Part shown: positions 48,869 to 60,900 of the stretch, piece by piece
Layout of the letters: each line of letters starts with the position of its first letter
How positions within the stretch are numbered: the first letter of the stretch is position 1
Assembly (NCBI GenBank): GCA_051294375.1
Contig: CM119265.1
Location: forward strand, 3,511,869-3,575,868
DNA: 64,000 bases
Origin: Paraspadella gotoi
Lineage: Eukaryota > Chaetognatha
Direction: 5' to 3'
Translations under genes and position numbers: made by a program
The notes under the pieces: generated by a model
Seen by the model: the letters and a program-made list of their open reading frames with translations, nothing else
Told to the model about the DNA's origin: nothing
Databases searched by the model: none

Positions 48869-49285
48869 ATAACTCGCCCGAGTGAAAAAGGCGAATATAA
48901 ACAGAGCAAAAAAAATCAGTTTTTTGTGAGTTTTCTCGTTTGTGAATCGGGTTTTTCGGAAGGGGTGAGAAGGACTAATGGAGGAAAGGAAGAAGGGAGG
49001 AAAAAGGAAATAAATGTGGAGGAAAAAGGAAACAAGGAAAAGAAGATGAAAGCATGAAGAAAGTACTCAGTACATGAATAATGTATATCTGAATATATAT
49101 AACTTAATATATGTCTGAGGTACAGAAAATTTTGATTGTTTTTAAAAATAATAAACAAATTTTCTACCTCAAAAAAATACTAAACGAAACGAAAAGAAAA
49201 AAACCAAACAATGATTTAATATCTGAAAAATAAATACTAAATCTTTCCATTTTCATTTTTAAAAAATTTAGCTTAACTTAAGTCT

Positions 49286-49336
49286 CCAATTTCGACAGCC
49301 AATCAGAAGGGAAATGTCCATCTTCGAAGAACCAAT
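49286..49336 (+). promoter_or_regulatory. CCAAT-box cluster
   Basis: CCAAT at 49,286-49,290, 49,299-49,303 (GCCAATCAGA) and 49,332-49,336 (ACCAATCATC), all in one orientation. The last two start 33 bp apart. A CpG-rich stretch with GACGCCG follows, then (CT)n and a gap (49,430-49,581). Confidence 0.45.
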
Positions 49337-49682
49337 CATCGACTCGTGTTCAAGTCCAACCGCTTGAGATTAACGTTGACTCCGTCCGAACGACGCCGAT
49401 CATTTCCGGTTGCGCTCTCTCTCTCTCTCNNNNNNNNNNNNNNNNNNNNNNNNNNNNNNNNNNNNNNNNNNNNNNNNNNNNNNNNNNNNNNNNNNNNNNN
49501 NNNNNNNNNNNNNNNNNNNNNNNNNNNNNNNNNNNNNNNNNNNNNNNNNNNNNNNNNNNNNNNNNNNNNNNNNNNNNNNNNGGCGATGTGTTTCGGATAG
49601 GTACGTTAGGAATTAAATTGTTAATAAATGGCGCATGTATTTATAATAAAGTTTATTACCAACTCTTTTCCTAAGACAAAAC

Positions 49683-49861
49683 AACTCTGGTAAAAAAAAA
49701 TACCGGTACTAAAACGGCTTTGCACCGGCCTAGCGTCGGCCCTACACCGATAGAGGGACGGCACTGTACCGGCACAGCGTCGGTCTCGTACCAGCACAGC
49801 GTCGGCCCCGAACCGGCACAAAGTCGGCCCCGCACCGGCACAGCGTCGGCCCCGCACCGGT
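49683..49861. repeat. GC-rich 22-bp minisatellite running into a gap
   Basis: Tandem CACAGCGTCGGCCCCGCACCGG units, diverged on the left and near-perfect at the gap edge (345 N, 49,862-50,206). The frames here only translate the repeat. Confidence 0.85.
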
Positions 49862-50340
49862 NNNNNNNNNNNNNNNNNNNNNNNNNNNNNNNNNNNNNNN
49901 NNNNNNNNNNNNNNNNNNNNNNNNNNNNNNNNNNNNNNNNNNNNNNNNNNNNNNNNNNNNNNNNNNNNNNNNNNNNNNNNNNNNNNNNNNNNNNNNNNNN
50001 NNNNNNNNNNNNNNNNNNNNNNNNNNNNNNNNNNNNNNNNNNNNNNNNNNNNNNNNNNNNNNNNNNNNNNNNNNNNNNNNNNNNNNNNNNNNNNNNNNNN
50101 NNNNNNNNNNNNNNNNNNNNNNNNNNNNNNNNNNNNNNNNNNNNNNNNNNNNNNNNNNNNNNNNNNNNNNNNNNNNNNNNNNNNNNNNNNNNNNNNNNNN
50201 NNNNNNGAGAGAGAATCGCGCCGCAAAGCAGTGCCGCAAACCTCTGCCGCAACCTCTGCCGCAACGAGGCGCGAGGCGAAGAAGGAAAAGATGAGCTTTT
50301 TCGGCGAGAGACGAGAAGAGATGGATATTTTGGTGTCGGC

Positions 50341-50660
50341 GGTTAAGGGTGAGTGGGTGGGGGGAATTGGTGGTTAATAGTGGTTATGTGGGGAACTAAA
50401 TGGTTAGTGAATGGATGAGCTAATGGGTGAGTTAATGGGTGAGTTAATGGGTGAATTAACGGACGGGTTAAGGCGTGAGTTAAGGAGTGAGTAAATGGTT
50501 AAGGAAGGACAATGAAAATATGTATATAGAATATATATTATAATGGGTGGTTAAAGAGGTGGTTGATTGAGTGGGTGAGTGTTTTAAGGGGTGATGAAGT
50601 GGGTAATAGAGAGAGTGTATTGGTGGGTGAGTGAGTAGTTATATGTGGACAGCGAGTCGT
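50341..50660. repeat. Degenerate GGTGAGTTAAT-type tandem repeat
   Basis: GTTAATGGGTGA occurs in tandem at about 50,425-50,460, within a wider field of GGTTA/GGTGA words. Confidence 0.65.
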
Positions 50661-50849
50661 TAATTTAATCGGTTGTCGAAGGGAAATTAAATGTGAGGTT
50701 AAATGTTTGAGTATTCTCGACCCTCATTCGTATTTCTGTACAGGGGTGTGACCATAAATCTAATTTTGTTTATATATTTTTAATGTCTATAAGTTGGTGA
50801 TTCTAGATGCAGCGAAGGTGATGTGAATTCTCCGGGTGAGAGCGAAAGC

Positions 50850-50859
50850 GTCACGTGAC
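50850..50859. promoter_or_regulatory. Palindromic E-box
   Basis: GTCACGTGAC is a perfect 10-bp palindrome, overlapped by a second ACGTGAC. It is the same site type as at 40,148-40,174. Confidence 0.3.
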
Positions 50860-51317
50860 GTGACTCGTGATGAAATGAGATGAGATGTGAATTCATTTCT
50901 TTGGACGGGCGTCAGTTCTCAAACTATGGGCAGGTGTCAAATTTCCCTTGGAAACGTCCACCTTAATCATGACCCGACCTAGTTTAGTTCTTCGCTGACT
51001 AACCACCCTATTCTACTCCACCCGACACGTTCACCACATTCACTCTGTCCCCGTGATAAAAAGTCGTTAGTGAAGTGAACTTTTTTCTGTGAAAAATCTT
51101 CGTCGGAGTCGAAGGTGAAATTCACGGAATTCGCCGTCGATTTGACCTCAAAAAGTTTCACGATTCACCGCTCACCGCTCACCTTTTCATGTTCACCTCT
51201 TTAGATCGATGCTCACGACATGCTCTCTCTTTATTTCGTCTATGTTTTCTTATTTTGTTTTGTTTTACTTTACTAAATTTAGCTTGTATCTATTTTCCTT
51301 ACTAACATTTCTTCCTT

Positions 51318-51602
51318 NNNNNNNNNNNNNNNNNNNNNNNNNNNNNNNNNNNNNNNNNNNNNNNNNNNNNNNNNNNNNNNNNNNNNNNNNNNNNNNNNNN
51401 NNNNNNNNNNNNNNNNNNNNNNNNNNNNNNNNNNNNNNNNNNNNNNNNNNNNNNNNNNNNNNNNNNNNNNNNNNNNNNNNNNNNNNNNNNNNNNNNNNNN
51501 NNNNNNNNNNNNNNNNNNNNNNNNNNNNNNNNNNNNNNNNNNNNNNNNNNNNNNNNNNNNNNNNNNNNNNNNNNNNNNNNNNNNNNNNNNNNNNNNNNNN
51601 NN
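51318..51602. other. Assembly gap (285 N)
   Basis: N-run between pyrimidine-rich edges (TTCTTCCTT and CCTCCATTCC). Confidence 0.95.
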
Positions 51603-51725
51603 CCTCCATTCCTCCTTTTTTCTTTCCTCGCTTGATCCGTTGACCTCACTCGGCCTTACCTTTCCTCCTCCTCATTCATCTCTGATTCTTTTCATTTTCA
51701 TCGCCTCCTTCTTCATTTACGCCTT

Positions 51726-51844
<119 letters not shown>

Positions 51845-52312
51845 TTTTTCCAGTCAATGATCCTCGCAATCGTTTCATGACGTCAGACGCCACCTCATCT
51901 CTCCTTTTCTTTTTCTATTTTCTTCCTTCCTTTTTTTCTTTTCTTTTTCTCTTATTTTCATCTCTTTTCTATTTTCCTTTCATTTCTTTTCCTTTTCTTT
52001 TCTATATTCCTTTCTTTTCTTTTTCTTTTCTTTTCATTTCCATTTTTTTATTTGATTTTTTTATTCTCTTCTTCTTTTCTTTTTCTTGTTAATGTTAACA
52101 TCAACTCTAATGTAAGTTTAGCCTACATTCAAACCTCGTAGTACGATTTTTTTTTTCAATCAGTGAAATGAANNNNNNNNNNNNNNNNNNNNNNNNNNNN
52201 NNNNNNNNNNNNNNNNNNNNNNNNNNNNNNNNNNNNNNNNNNNNNNNNNNNNNNNNNNNNNNNNNNNNNNNNNNNNNNNNNNNNNNNNNNNNNNNNNNNN
52301 NNNNNNNNNNNN

Positions 52313-52346
<34 letters not shown>

Positions 52347-52361
52347 TAGGCGCCCCAAATC

Positions 52362-52440
52362 ACTTCCGGTAAACGGTTGGGCGCCATAAACGACGCCGGC
52401 AACGCCGCCCCATCAGCGGCCGGCGCGCAATTATGAGCGC
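52362..52440. promoter_or_regulatory. ETS-type site and GC-rich island
   Basis: ACTTCCGGT (52,362-52,370) matches the GABP/ETS consensus. GACGCCGGCAACGCCGCC and GCGGCCGGCGCGC follow at once, giving a short CpG island after a gap (52,173-52,312) and (GA)n. Confidence 0.35.
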
Positions 52441-52844
52441 CGTTCTCGGGTCGGCACTCTCGATTTCCTTTCTTTCCTTATTTTTTCCTTTTTTTTGGCT
52501 TATCCCTTCACCGTAATTTCTTCCACAATCCTCACTCAAACCTTACCCAATCACCGTCCAAAATAATAATCCTCACCTGTTTAAGCTTTAATCATCGCAA
52601 TTCATACATAAACTGCACAAAATAACTTTCCACGTTTCACTCGTTCCGCATCGCAACCTCACTCTTAACTTTCCCCTATAACTTACCCGAAACCTTCTCT
52701 CTTTTCGTCTTTCGCATCGAAATGGCGTTTGGGCGCATTTAGCCTCAACCACTGCGCATCGAAAGAACACTGCAGAGTACAAGATTGCGGTTTCGAGCCC
52801 TGTCATTGAAAGCGAATTTGTACTTGTCTAACGAACCTTGTTTA

Positions 52845-53709
52845 TGAACATATCGAAATTCGAAATTAGAAATTAAAAAGTGATTAAATCTCACCATTGC
52901 CGACGGAACATTACACGTTTAACTTTAAATATTTAAACATTTAAACCTTTTTCTACGAAAATGACGACGAATTTCCTGGGATAAACTCTACATTTCACTT
53001 TTCGTCTCTCCGTCCGTCCATCTGTCCTATTGACGTTTTAACCCCGAAAATCGATCCCGAGAATTTCTGCATTCTCGAACCCGACAGTTTTCGGTCTAGA
53101 GAGTCACGCCTGCATCCGAATCATTTTTATTATTTAATGCACCTGGCAGAGATCATCCTGCCACCTGGAAAGCAGAGGGAAATCTTCCTCTGCACCTGCG
53201 ACGATTTTGAGCGGAAATCGAGCGAAACGCGGTTTCGTCACAAAGGGGGCGNNNNNNNNNNNNNNNNNNNNNNNNNNNNNNNNNNNNNNNNNNNNNNNNN
53301 NNNNNNNNNNNNNNNNNNNNNNNNNNNNNNNNNNNNNNNNNNNNNNNNNNNNNNNNNNNNNNNNNNNNNNNNNNNNNNNNNNNNNNNNNNNNNNNNNNNN
53401 NNNNNNNNNNNNNNNNNNNNNNNNNNNNNNNNNNNNNNNNNNNNNNNNNNNNNNNNNNNNNNNNNNTATATATAAATATTTACTATTTACATCGATATCA
53501 ATGTTGAATAGTAAAGTAAAATAAAAATATCATAATCTCGCATATGACCCAAACAAAAACAACGATCATAAAATAATAACTTAGCTTTTCAGAAAATAGA
53601 TATTGACATAGCAGTTTGAACTCAATGCATGAAAGAATTTCGGAAGCCTAAATGCGATTTGACTCACCCAACGCAGAGAGAAAGGAGAGAGAGAGAGAGA
53701 GAGAGAGAG
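52845..53709. repeat. Local duplication, left copy (contains gap)
   Basis: From CATATCGAAATTCG through AATCTCACCATTGCCGACGG to the GA run at 53,680, the sequence recurs at 53,735-54,615. A 215-N gap (53,252-53,466) begins right after AAAGGGGGCG. Confidence 0.85.
53058..53237. other. Run of five adjacent small stem-loops
   Basis: CGAGAAT/ATTCTCG (53,058-53,077), CCGA/TCGG (53,081-53,094), TGGCAG/CTGCCA (53,144-53,163), GCAGAGG/CCTCTGC (53,172-53,193) and CGAAAC/GTTTCG (53,223-53,237). All lie within 180 bp on one side of the gap. Most pairings survive in the right copy despite base changes. Confidence 0.45.
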
Positions 53710-53734
53710 NNNNNNNNNNNNNNNNNNNNNNNNN

Positions 53735-54615
53735 AAAAAAAAGAGAGAGATTGTTTAGACATATCGGAAATTAGAAAATTAGAAAATTAAAAGTTGATTA
53801 AATCTCACCAATTGCCGACGAACATTACACGTTTAACTTTAAAATATTAAACATTTAAACTTTTCTAACGAAATGGACGACGAATTTCCTGGGATATTAA
53901 CTCTACATTTTCACTTTTCGTCTCTCCGTCCGTCCTATTGACTTTTAACCCACCGAAATCGATCCGAGAATATCTGCATTCTCGGAACCGACAGTTTTCA
54001 AGTCGAGAGAGTCACTTCTGCATCCGAATCATTTTATTATTTAAATGCACCTGGCAGAGATGCATCTGCCACCTGGAAAGGCAAAAGAGGGAAATCCTTT
54101 CCTCTGCACCCTGCGACCGATTTGACGGAAAATCGAAGCGAACGCGTTTCGTCACAAGGGGGCGGAGGGGGCGTGGGGAGGGTGGTGGCGGTGGCGGCGG
54201 TGGCCGGTGGCGGTGGCGGTGGTGCGTGGCAAGCGGTGGCGTGGCGTTGGCGCGTGGGAGACAGTATGTGGGGGGGGAGAAGTTTTTGGGGCCCCCCCAG
54301 AAACCCTTCAGGTTTTTTGAAAATAGAAATACCGGAAAAGACGAAAAGTAATTTTGATAAGAAAATTTAATTATATAGTAATATTTTACTATTTACAATC
54401 GGATATTCAATGTTGAATAGTAAAGTTAAAATAAAAAATATCATAATCTCGCAATATGAACCAAACAAAAACAACGAAATCATAAATAATAACTTAGCTT
54501 TTCAAGAAAATGATATTGACATAGCAGTTTGAACTCAAGTGCATGAAAGAAATTTCGGAAGCCTAAATGCGATTGACTTCACCCAACGCAGAGAGAAAGA
54601 GAAGGAGAGAGAGAA
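53735..54615. repeat. Local duplication, right copy (reads through the gap)
   Basis: It starts after a 25-N gap (53,710-53,734), follows the left copy with frequent 1-nt differences, and supplies the sequence missing there: a G-rich tract at 54,160-54,300. The pattern fits a long-read fill placed beside, rather than inside, the original contig. Confidence 0.8.
54160..54300. repeat. G-rich GGC/GGT repeat with G-quadruplex potential
   Basis: GGTGGCGGTGGC words, many G-runs of 4-8, and a GGGGCCCCCCC turn. It lies where the left copy has its gap. Confidence 0.7.
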
Positions 54616-54637
54616 CGAGAGAAGACGAGAGAAGAGA

Positions 54638-54688
<51 letters not shown>

Positions 54689-54802
54689 CTGAGAGTCTTG
54701 AAGAAGGTAATGTGTGCGGTGAGCGATTATGGCTCTTTTACGACTCTAATCCACAGCCAGACTGAGAGATAGAGAGAGAGAGAGTGAGAGAAGAGAGAGA
54801 AG

Positions 54803-54838
<36 letters not shown>

Positions 54839-54981
54839 AGAGAAGAAGAGAAAGAGAGAGAGAGAATGAAAGCGGGGAGGGAAGTAAGTCGAAGCGATTG
54901 GGCAAAACATTGAAAACAATACAATGAAACGAAACAAAACCAATTGGGTCTGGCGGTTGAAAAGAGGGGCGAGGAGAGATT

Positions 54982-55032
<51 letters not shown>

Positions 55033-55224
55033 GAGAGAGAGGAGAGAGAGAGAGAGAGAGAGACTAGGTTCGGACAAACGCGAGATTGTGGAATTATGTA
55101 AATGAGGACGATGGCACCAAAAAAAGGAGAGAAGCTTTTCTACGCCGATGGATCCCTTAAGGTGACACCCAATTATGGGTGGCAAAGTGATTCGCGGTGC
55201 CACGTATTTCGGGAACCGTGAAAA

Positions 55225-55275
<51 letters not shown>

Positions 55276-55471
55276 AGAGAGTGAGAGAGAGAGAGAGAAG
55301 AGAGAGAGAGAGCGAGAGAGAGGAGAGAGAGAGAGATGAGAGAGAGAGAAAAAGAGTTTGGTTCCTGCCTATTCTTCTTCTTAATGGAAATCGTTAAAAT
55401 CTTTTCTTTCTTTGGCTTCGGCGATAGCAAAGGATCGTTAATTCGAAAGATAAAACGTTAGTTATTTGACG

Positions 55472-55540
<69 letters not shown>
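54590..55540. repeat. Series of (GA)n arrays
   Basis: GA arrays at 54,590-54,690, 54,764-54,866, 54,978-55,063, 55,224-55,350 and 55,475-55,540, separated by short unique spacers without credible genes. Confidence 0.85.
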
Positions 55541-55541
<1 letters not shown>

Positions 55542-55981
55542 GTTTTGAATTGCAAAGTGACAAGAAGACTTTTAAGATTTCATTAGAGAGAGAGAGAGAA
55601 CAACATCTGTCACTAATCCCGTCAACATCGAATTTTATTCGTTAGAACCGAAAAAAAATCGTTTAAAACGTAAAATTAAACCCAAATTAACGAACATTCG
55701 GCAAAGAAATTTCGAAATTAAAAAAGTTCGTAATCGCGGAACAACTTTGAAAAATTTTAAAAAGAGGCGTTAATATAAAATGGGACGTCGTCTCGAAATT
55801 AAGAAAGGAGACGTGAATTACAGGGTGACGAAGAAAATTGGAAGACAAGAATCACAGGGTGTCTCAAAACGAGACGTACGAATTCAGTTAACGGAGGAAA
55901 AAAAAAAAGAAAAGATTTAGAACGACGATAAAAATCTTATATCGTTTTCTCTCTTTTTTGAGGCTGATTGGATTTTTAGTG

Positions 55982-55985
<4 letters not shown>
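55541..55985. other. Unique AT-rich spacer, no feature seen
   Basis: Mixed sequence without arrays. ACAGGGTG recurs at 55,821 and 55,853. No open frame stands out. Confidence 0.5.
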
Positions 55986-56021
<36 letters not shown>

Positions 56022-56110
56022 CTCTCTCTTCTCTTCTCTTCCTCTCTCTCTCTCTACTCGTCTCTCTCTCTTCTCTGGTCTTCTCTCTCTTCTCTTTCTC
56101 TTCATTGTCT
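55986..56110. repeat. (CT)n-rich tract
   Basis: CT dinucleotides with CTT and CTCG interruptions. Confidence 0.85.
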
Positions 56111-56725
56111 CATGGCAGAGGCGGCAAGGAATGTTCACTTGTCCTTTATTATTTTTATCTTGTTTTCTGTCATGTTAAATTTAGTTAATTTTCACTAACA
56201 CATTCACATTCCATGTCGTACAAGGTGGTCCGTACATGGACTGGATGTCCGTCGTTTTCCTGATGGACAGTACATACAAACAATGTACATCGTACTGCAT
56301 TTTACTTATTGTACTTTTTTAATGGAGATAATTTGTATAATGTGGAAGATTTTGAGAGGTTAATAAACTCTTTTTTTTTACGTTTTTGTAAATGAATTTG
56401 TCAATTCATGAATTTTAAAGAGATAAATGATAAAATGACCACAAAAAAAACACGAAAATCGAGAAATTTTTAAATAAATTAAAAACTTCGAAAACAAAAA
56501 ATTGAGAATTTCGCGGAAAACAAAAAAAAATTAGTGAACCGGATTTTGGCGAAAAAAAAAACAGATAAAAGTAAAAAGAAAAAAAGAAAAAAAGTGGAAA
56601 AAGTAAAAAAGGAAGAAAAAAATTAACGAGAGGGGAAGAGGAGGGTGACCGGGACAAGTCAATTGGAGGAGGAAGAGGGAAGAGGAAAGGAAAGAGGAGA
56701 CGTCGAGGGTTAAGAGAGAGAGTGT

Positions 56726-56727
56726 CA

Positions 56728-56762
<35 letters not shown>

Positions 56763-56962
56763 TTATTCACAGCGCGCCAAAGCTTTGTCACAGAAAGTTG
56801 AAGAGGAGGAGGAGAAGGAAGAGGAAGAGGAGGATGAGGAGCGCGCGAGATGCGACGATTTTAATGGAGAGAAGACGAAAAAGACGACGACGACGACGAC
56901 TACGACGACGTCTATTAGAGAAGGAAAGATCGTTTGCGAAGGAAGAGGAAAGAAAGAAAAAA

Positions 56963-57042
<80 letters not shown>

Positions 57043-57050
57043 GAGAAAGA
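56726..57050. repeat. (GTC)n, (GAG)n, (GAC)n and (GAAA)n succession
   Basis: GTC run 56,726-56,761, GAG-rich 56,803-56,843, GAC run 56,881-56,911 and a regular GAAA array 56,952-57,048. Four different arrays lie in 325 bp. Confidence 0.9.
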
Positions 57051-57299
57051 ACCTATAATTGAAAGAGAGAAAAAGAAAAAGGATGCAATTGAGAAAAACA
57101 AAGCAACAAACTGATTTTATCAGAGCTGAAATTAGTTTTAAAAAAAAGAATTGGTGACGCATCGATAAAATAATAATTAAAGAAAATTAAAGAAAAAGAA
57201 AGAAAGATTAACTAATTGGATTAATTAGCAGATATTAAATTCGATTTTTATGTGAATCGCTGAAGATGAGATTGAACGACGGTTTGGGAACGAAGTTGA

Positions 57300-57500
57300 A
57301 GGGAAAGAAAGATAGAAAGAGAGAAAGAAAGAAAGAAAAAAAAAAGAAAGAAAGAAAGAAAAAAAGAAAAGAAAGAAATAAATAAATAAGAAAAATAAAT
57401 AAAAAAAATAAAAAAGAGAGAGCAAAAAAGAAAATAATAAAAAAGAAAGAATGAAGAAAAGAAAGAAAGAAAAGAAGAAAAAAAAAAAATAAATATATAA
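57300..57500. repeat. A-rich GAAA/AAATA tract
   Basis: GAAA and AAATAAAT words with A-runs. No gene. Confidence 0.8.
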
Positions 57501-57733
57501 AATAAATAAAGAGTAAAGTCAAACTAAAGTCAAGAAAGTGAAAGAAAAGGAAAGCAAAAGAAGAATTTCTATCGAATATTTTCTTTCCTTTTATTTTCAA
57601 AAAAAAAAAAGAAAAAAAATTTCAAATCGTTTTTCATCCGATGCCTTTCATCATTTTTTACAACTCGAGGGAGAAATTGAATTTCTCTAATCTTCTCTCT
57701 CTCTCTCTCTCGTCTCTCTCTCTTCTCTCTCCT

Positions 57734-57772
<39 letters not shown>

Positions 57773-57879
57773 GGCAATCCCCGAACCACGAAAAAAGATT
57801 CCATTTTCGAGGGAAAATATGGTGCGAAAATAGAGAGAGACGCACCCATATTTTGATAAAGAGTCTGGGATGAGAATTG

Positions 57880-58199
<320 letters not shown>

Positions 58200-58319
58200 C
58201 AAACCGTCCGCATGTAAAGGAATGGAATCTTAATTCCAATCTGTATCCATTCCACGTTCTTTGGTTCCAAGTCGATCCTTTTTCCGGTTGCTGCAATTCA
58301 TTTCTCGGCGCCCAAGGCC

Positions 58320-58440
58320 GTAACGACGATAATTTTCTACGCCTGTGACGACGACGCCGCTTTTTTCTGAACGACGCCGCCTTCGAAAGAGACGATGCCG
58401 GTAGAGAACGGCGCCCAACCTTCGGTCCACCCCGCTCCTC
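58320..58440. other. GC-rich island with GACGCC words
   Basis: GACGACGCCGC, AACGACGCCGCCTTCG and GATGCCGGTAG occur within 60 bp. No product is recognised. Confidence 0.35.
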
Positions 58441-58459
58441 TGGAAACTTTCCCTACCCA

Positions 58460-58850
58460 CTGAGGCCTTACCTCTTTTTCTTTAAGCTATTTAACTTACT
58501 TCACACTTACCCCATTGAAGATCCCCCTTTACTCTTTCCTCTCTCCGAAAACTATGAACCTTTTCTTTCACTTTATCCATTTTCTTATTTACTTTCCTAA
58601 CTCAATCTAATTCTCCTTCGCTTTCAATTATTTCAACTGATTTCCTTTTTTTTTTCATCCCTCACATTTTGACTCTTTCTTCTTTCCTTCCTTTTCTTTT
58701 ACTTTCCTCCATTTTCATTTCTCCCTTTCCTCTTCTTTAAATCCTCTCTCTCAACGACGACTGCTCTTTTATTTCCTACCTCACTTCTTCTTTTCCTCCC
58801 TTCTCTTCCTAACTCACTCCTCCCCTTTCTCTTTTCTTCCTCCCCCACGA
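58460..58850. repeat. Pyrimidine-rich region
   Basis: The plus strand is dominated by C and T for nearly 400 bp without a simple unit. No gene. Confidence 0.6.
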
Positions 58851-58914
58851 CTTGATTATGGGTCTGATATGATTGATGATCGCGTAATCATCTCTTCTCG
58901 CTTCCCTCTCTCTC

Positions 58915-59060
58915 AGAGAGAGCGACGAGAGAGACTTCGTTAAAAGGGGACGATTACACGCGCAAGAAAATCGTCTCTCCGTTTTAAACGAACCGCGGAG
59001 AACTTCGGTTTTATCGTTTTTTTTATTATCATTTTATTATTATTTTTAATTATTATTTAA
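58915..59060 (+). repeat. Inverted repeat, left arm
   Basis: GACTTCGTTAAAAGGGGACGATTAC through GAACTTCGGTTTTATCG to the AT-rich tail is repeated in reverse complement at 61,244-61,450. Confidence 0.8.
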
Positions 59061-59169
59061 TTCTTACGGCGACTTTCTGTATAATTAATTCGTAAAGGAA
59101 AAGGAAAGGAATCGTAAAAAATAGGATTTAGATGAGGCGAGAATTTTTAAACGGGGATTTGGAAGTTAA

Positions 59170-59560
59170 GCCGGAATAAGGGGAGGAGAAACGGCAAGGG
59201 GTGGAGGAGGAGAGGGATGGAAAGGGAAGGAGGTAGGGAGAGGGAGGAATGAGAGGGAGGTGAGGAGGAGAGATGGAGGAAAATGGGGCAGGAAGAGGAG
59301 GGAGGAGAGAGGGAGGGCGGAGGAGGATAGAGGGAGGAACAGGAGAGAAGGGGGAGAGAGAGGGAGGCAGAGAGGGAAGGAGCCGAGAAGAAGAGAGAGG
59401 GAGGAAAGGGATGGGGGGAGAAGGAGAGAGGGAGGAAGGAGGAGGGAGGAGAGAGGCGAAGTGGCGGAGGACGGGAGAAGAGACAGGGAAAGGGAGAGAG
59501 AAAGGGAGGAGAGAGGGAGAAAAATGAAGGGGAGAAAGGAGAGATGGATGAGGAAGGATC
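59170..59560. repeat. G-rich polypurine tract, about 390 bp
   Basis: GGAGGGAGG/GAGAGGG words with very few pyrimidines. GGA-type repeats can form G-quadruplex or triplex DNA. Frames here are repeat translations. Confidence 0.85.
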
Positions 59561-59580
59561 CACCTTATAAAGTTAATAGT

Positions 59581-60470
59581 AAATAATTTGGACTAAGGCC
59601 TTTATTCTCTTTAGATTTACCAAATACCATGTATTATGTAATTAAAAATTAAATATTCATTAAATTGTCAACTTCCGGTTATCGTTCAACGGACCAAAAG
59701 CGACACGAAGCTTTACTTACGAAGAAGTAAGTTGCGAAGCTAAGACGCGGGTGATTGGGATAAGGACAAGGTTATCGGTCGGGAGGTGCTGTCAGCGACG
59801 GGTCCGCTTTGATCAAGCACACCAAGACCGAAGAACATAAAGGTTCAGTTTGTCGTCGGTCGAGATGAGCTCGAGGGAAAAAACGGGCCGTCACATTTCA
59901 GAGGACGTCACTTTCAGAGGGTCACTTTTTTTTCGTAGGAGGTCAGCAGTTTAGCGGGAAGGAATTTCGGCGTCCACTTTTGTATGAATCGTCTTTTAGT
60001 GTCGAGCGGGTGGGGGCGGCGGATGGTAGAGGGCGGAGCGAGTGGAAGTCGTTCGTTGTGCAGTAGACCTGATTCCACGGGCTTCGTCGGCGTTCGTCTT
60101 GTTGTTGTTGTTTGTTGTCGCGTGGGCACCGATTGGGAAAGGCAGAAAGAGAGCGGGGAAAAGCAAGGCATGGTGAGATAAAGGTGTGACATGAGAATTT
60201 TTAGATGACAAGGAGGACACAGGAACACAGCGTAGGTCGTGAATTAGTGGATATGGTCAGCAACGAGGCTGAATTGGGATTGGTGATCTGCGTTCATGCA
60301 AAGAGGTGATTGGGGATTGGTGACTATGGTCAGCATTGAGCTCTCAAAATAAGATATAATAGGAGAATTTCGGCGATGCCAAATTCCCAGGGCAAGGACC
60401 AAATAGCAGAAAGGTCATTTTCGCCAAACGTGGGGAGTTAATCGAATGAGAAAAGTCTTCTCAATTTGGG
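59581..60470. other. Unique mixed-composition segment
   Basis: It contains ACTTCCGGT (59,671-59,679, ETS-type) and a small hairpin ACTTAC/GTAAGT (around 59,715-59,732). Open frames of about 105 codons minus (59,914-60,228) and 65 codons plus overlap each other. None has a recognisable domain, so no gene is called. Confidence 0.4.
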
Positions 60471-60476
60471 CGTGAA

Positions 60477-60517
60477 CTCTCTCTCTCTTCTCTTCTCTCT
60501 CTCTCTCTTCTCTCTCT

Positions 60518-60548
<31 letters not shown>

Positions 60549-60573
60549 TCTTCTCTCTCTCTCTCTCTCTTTC
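60477..60573. repeat. (CT)n array
   Basis: CT dinucleotides with CTTCTT breaks. Confidence 0.9.
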
Positions 60574-60715
60574 TCCCGAGAAAAATAAGGGGCGAGAGTC
60601 ATTCACGCCTGTAGGGGTCTCCCCTATGAAAAGGGAACAGGGTTGAGTCAATTGCGGCGGGTCAAAAAAAAAAGAAGATGGGCGGCCAAACAAAGAACGC
60701 CGTTCTCGAGATCAA

Positions 60716-60801
60716 ACCGCAAAATGGCCATAAACGGTTGGGTGGGGAAAGGAGGAGGGGCGGTGGGGGTTTGGAGGTTTTGGGAGACGCCATTTTGCGG
60801 T
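60716..60801. other. 13-bp inverted repeat
   Basis: ACCGCAAAATGGC (60,716-60,728) and GCCATTTTGCGGT (60,789-60,801) are exact reverse complements with a 60-nt G-rich loop. Each arm contains an ATGG/CCAT core resembling YY1 sites. Confidence 0.55.
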
Positions 60802-60821
60802 CGATTTCTGCCCCTGTGAAT

Positions 60822-60825
<4 letters not shown>

Positions 60826-60900
<75 letters not shown>

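Noticed and set aside
52740-52800. A-box-like and B-box-like words suggesting a tRNA gene or SINE
   Set aside because: The A-box-like word is on the minus strand and the B-box-like word (GGTTTCGAGCCC) on the plus strand, so they cannot form one pol III promoter, and no cloverleaf can be drawn.
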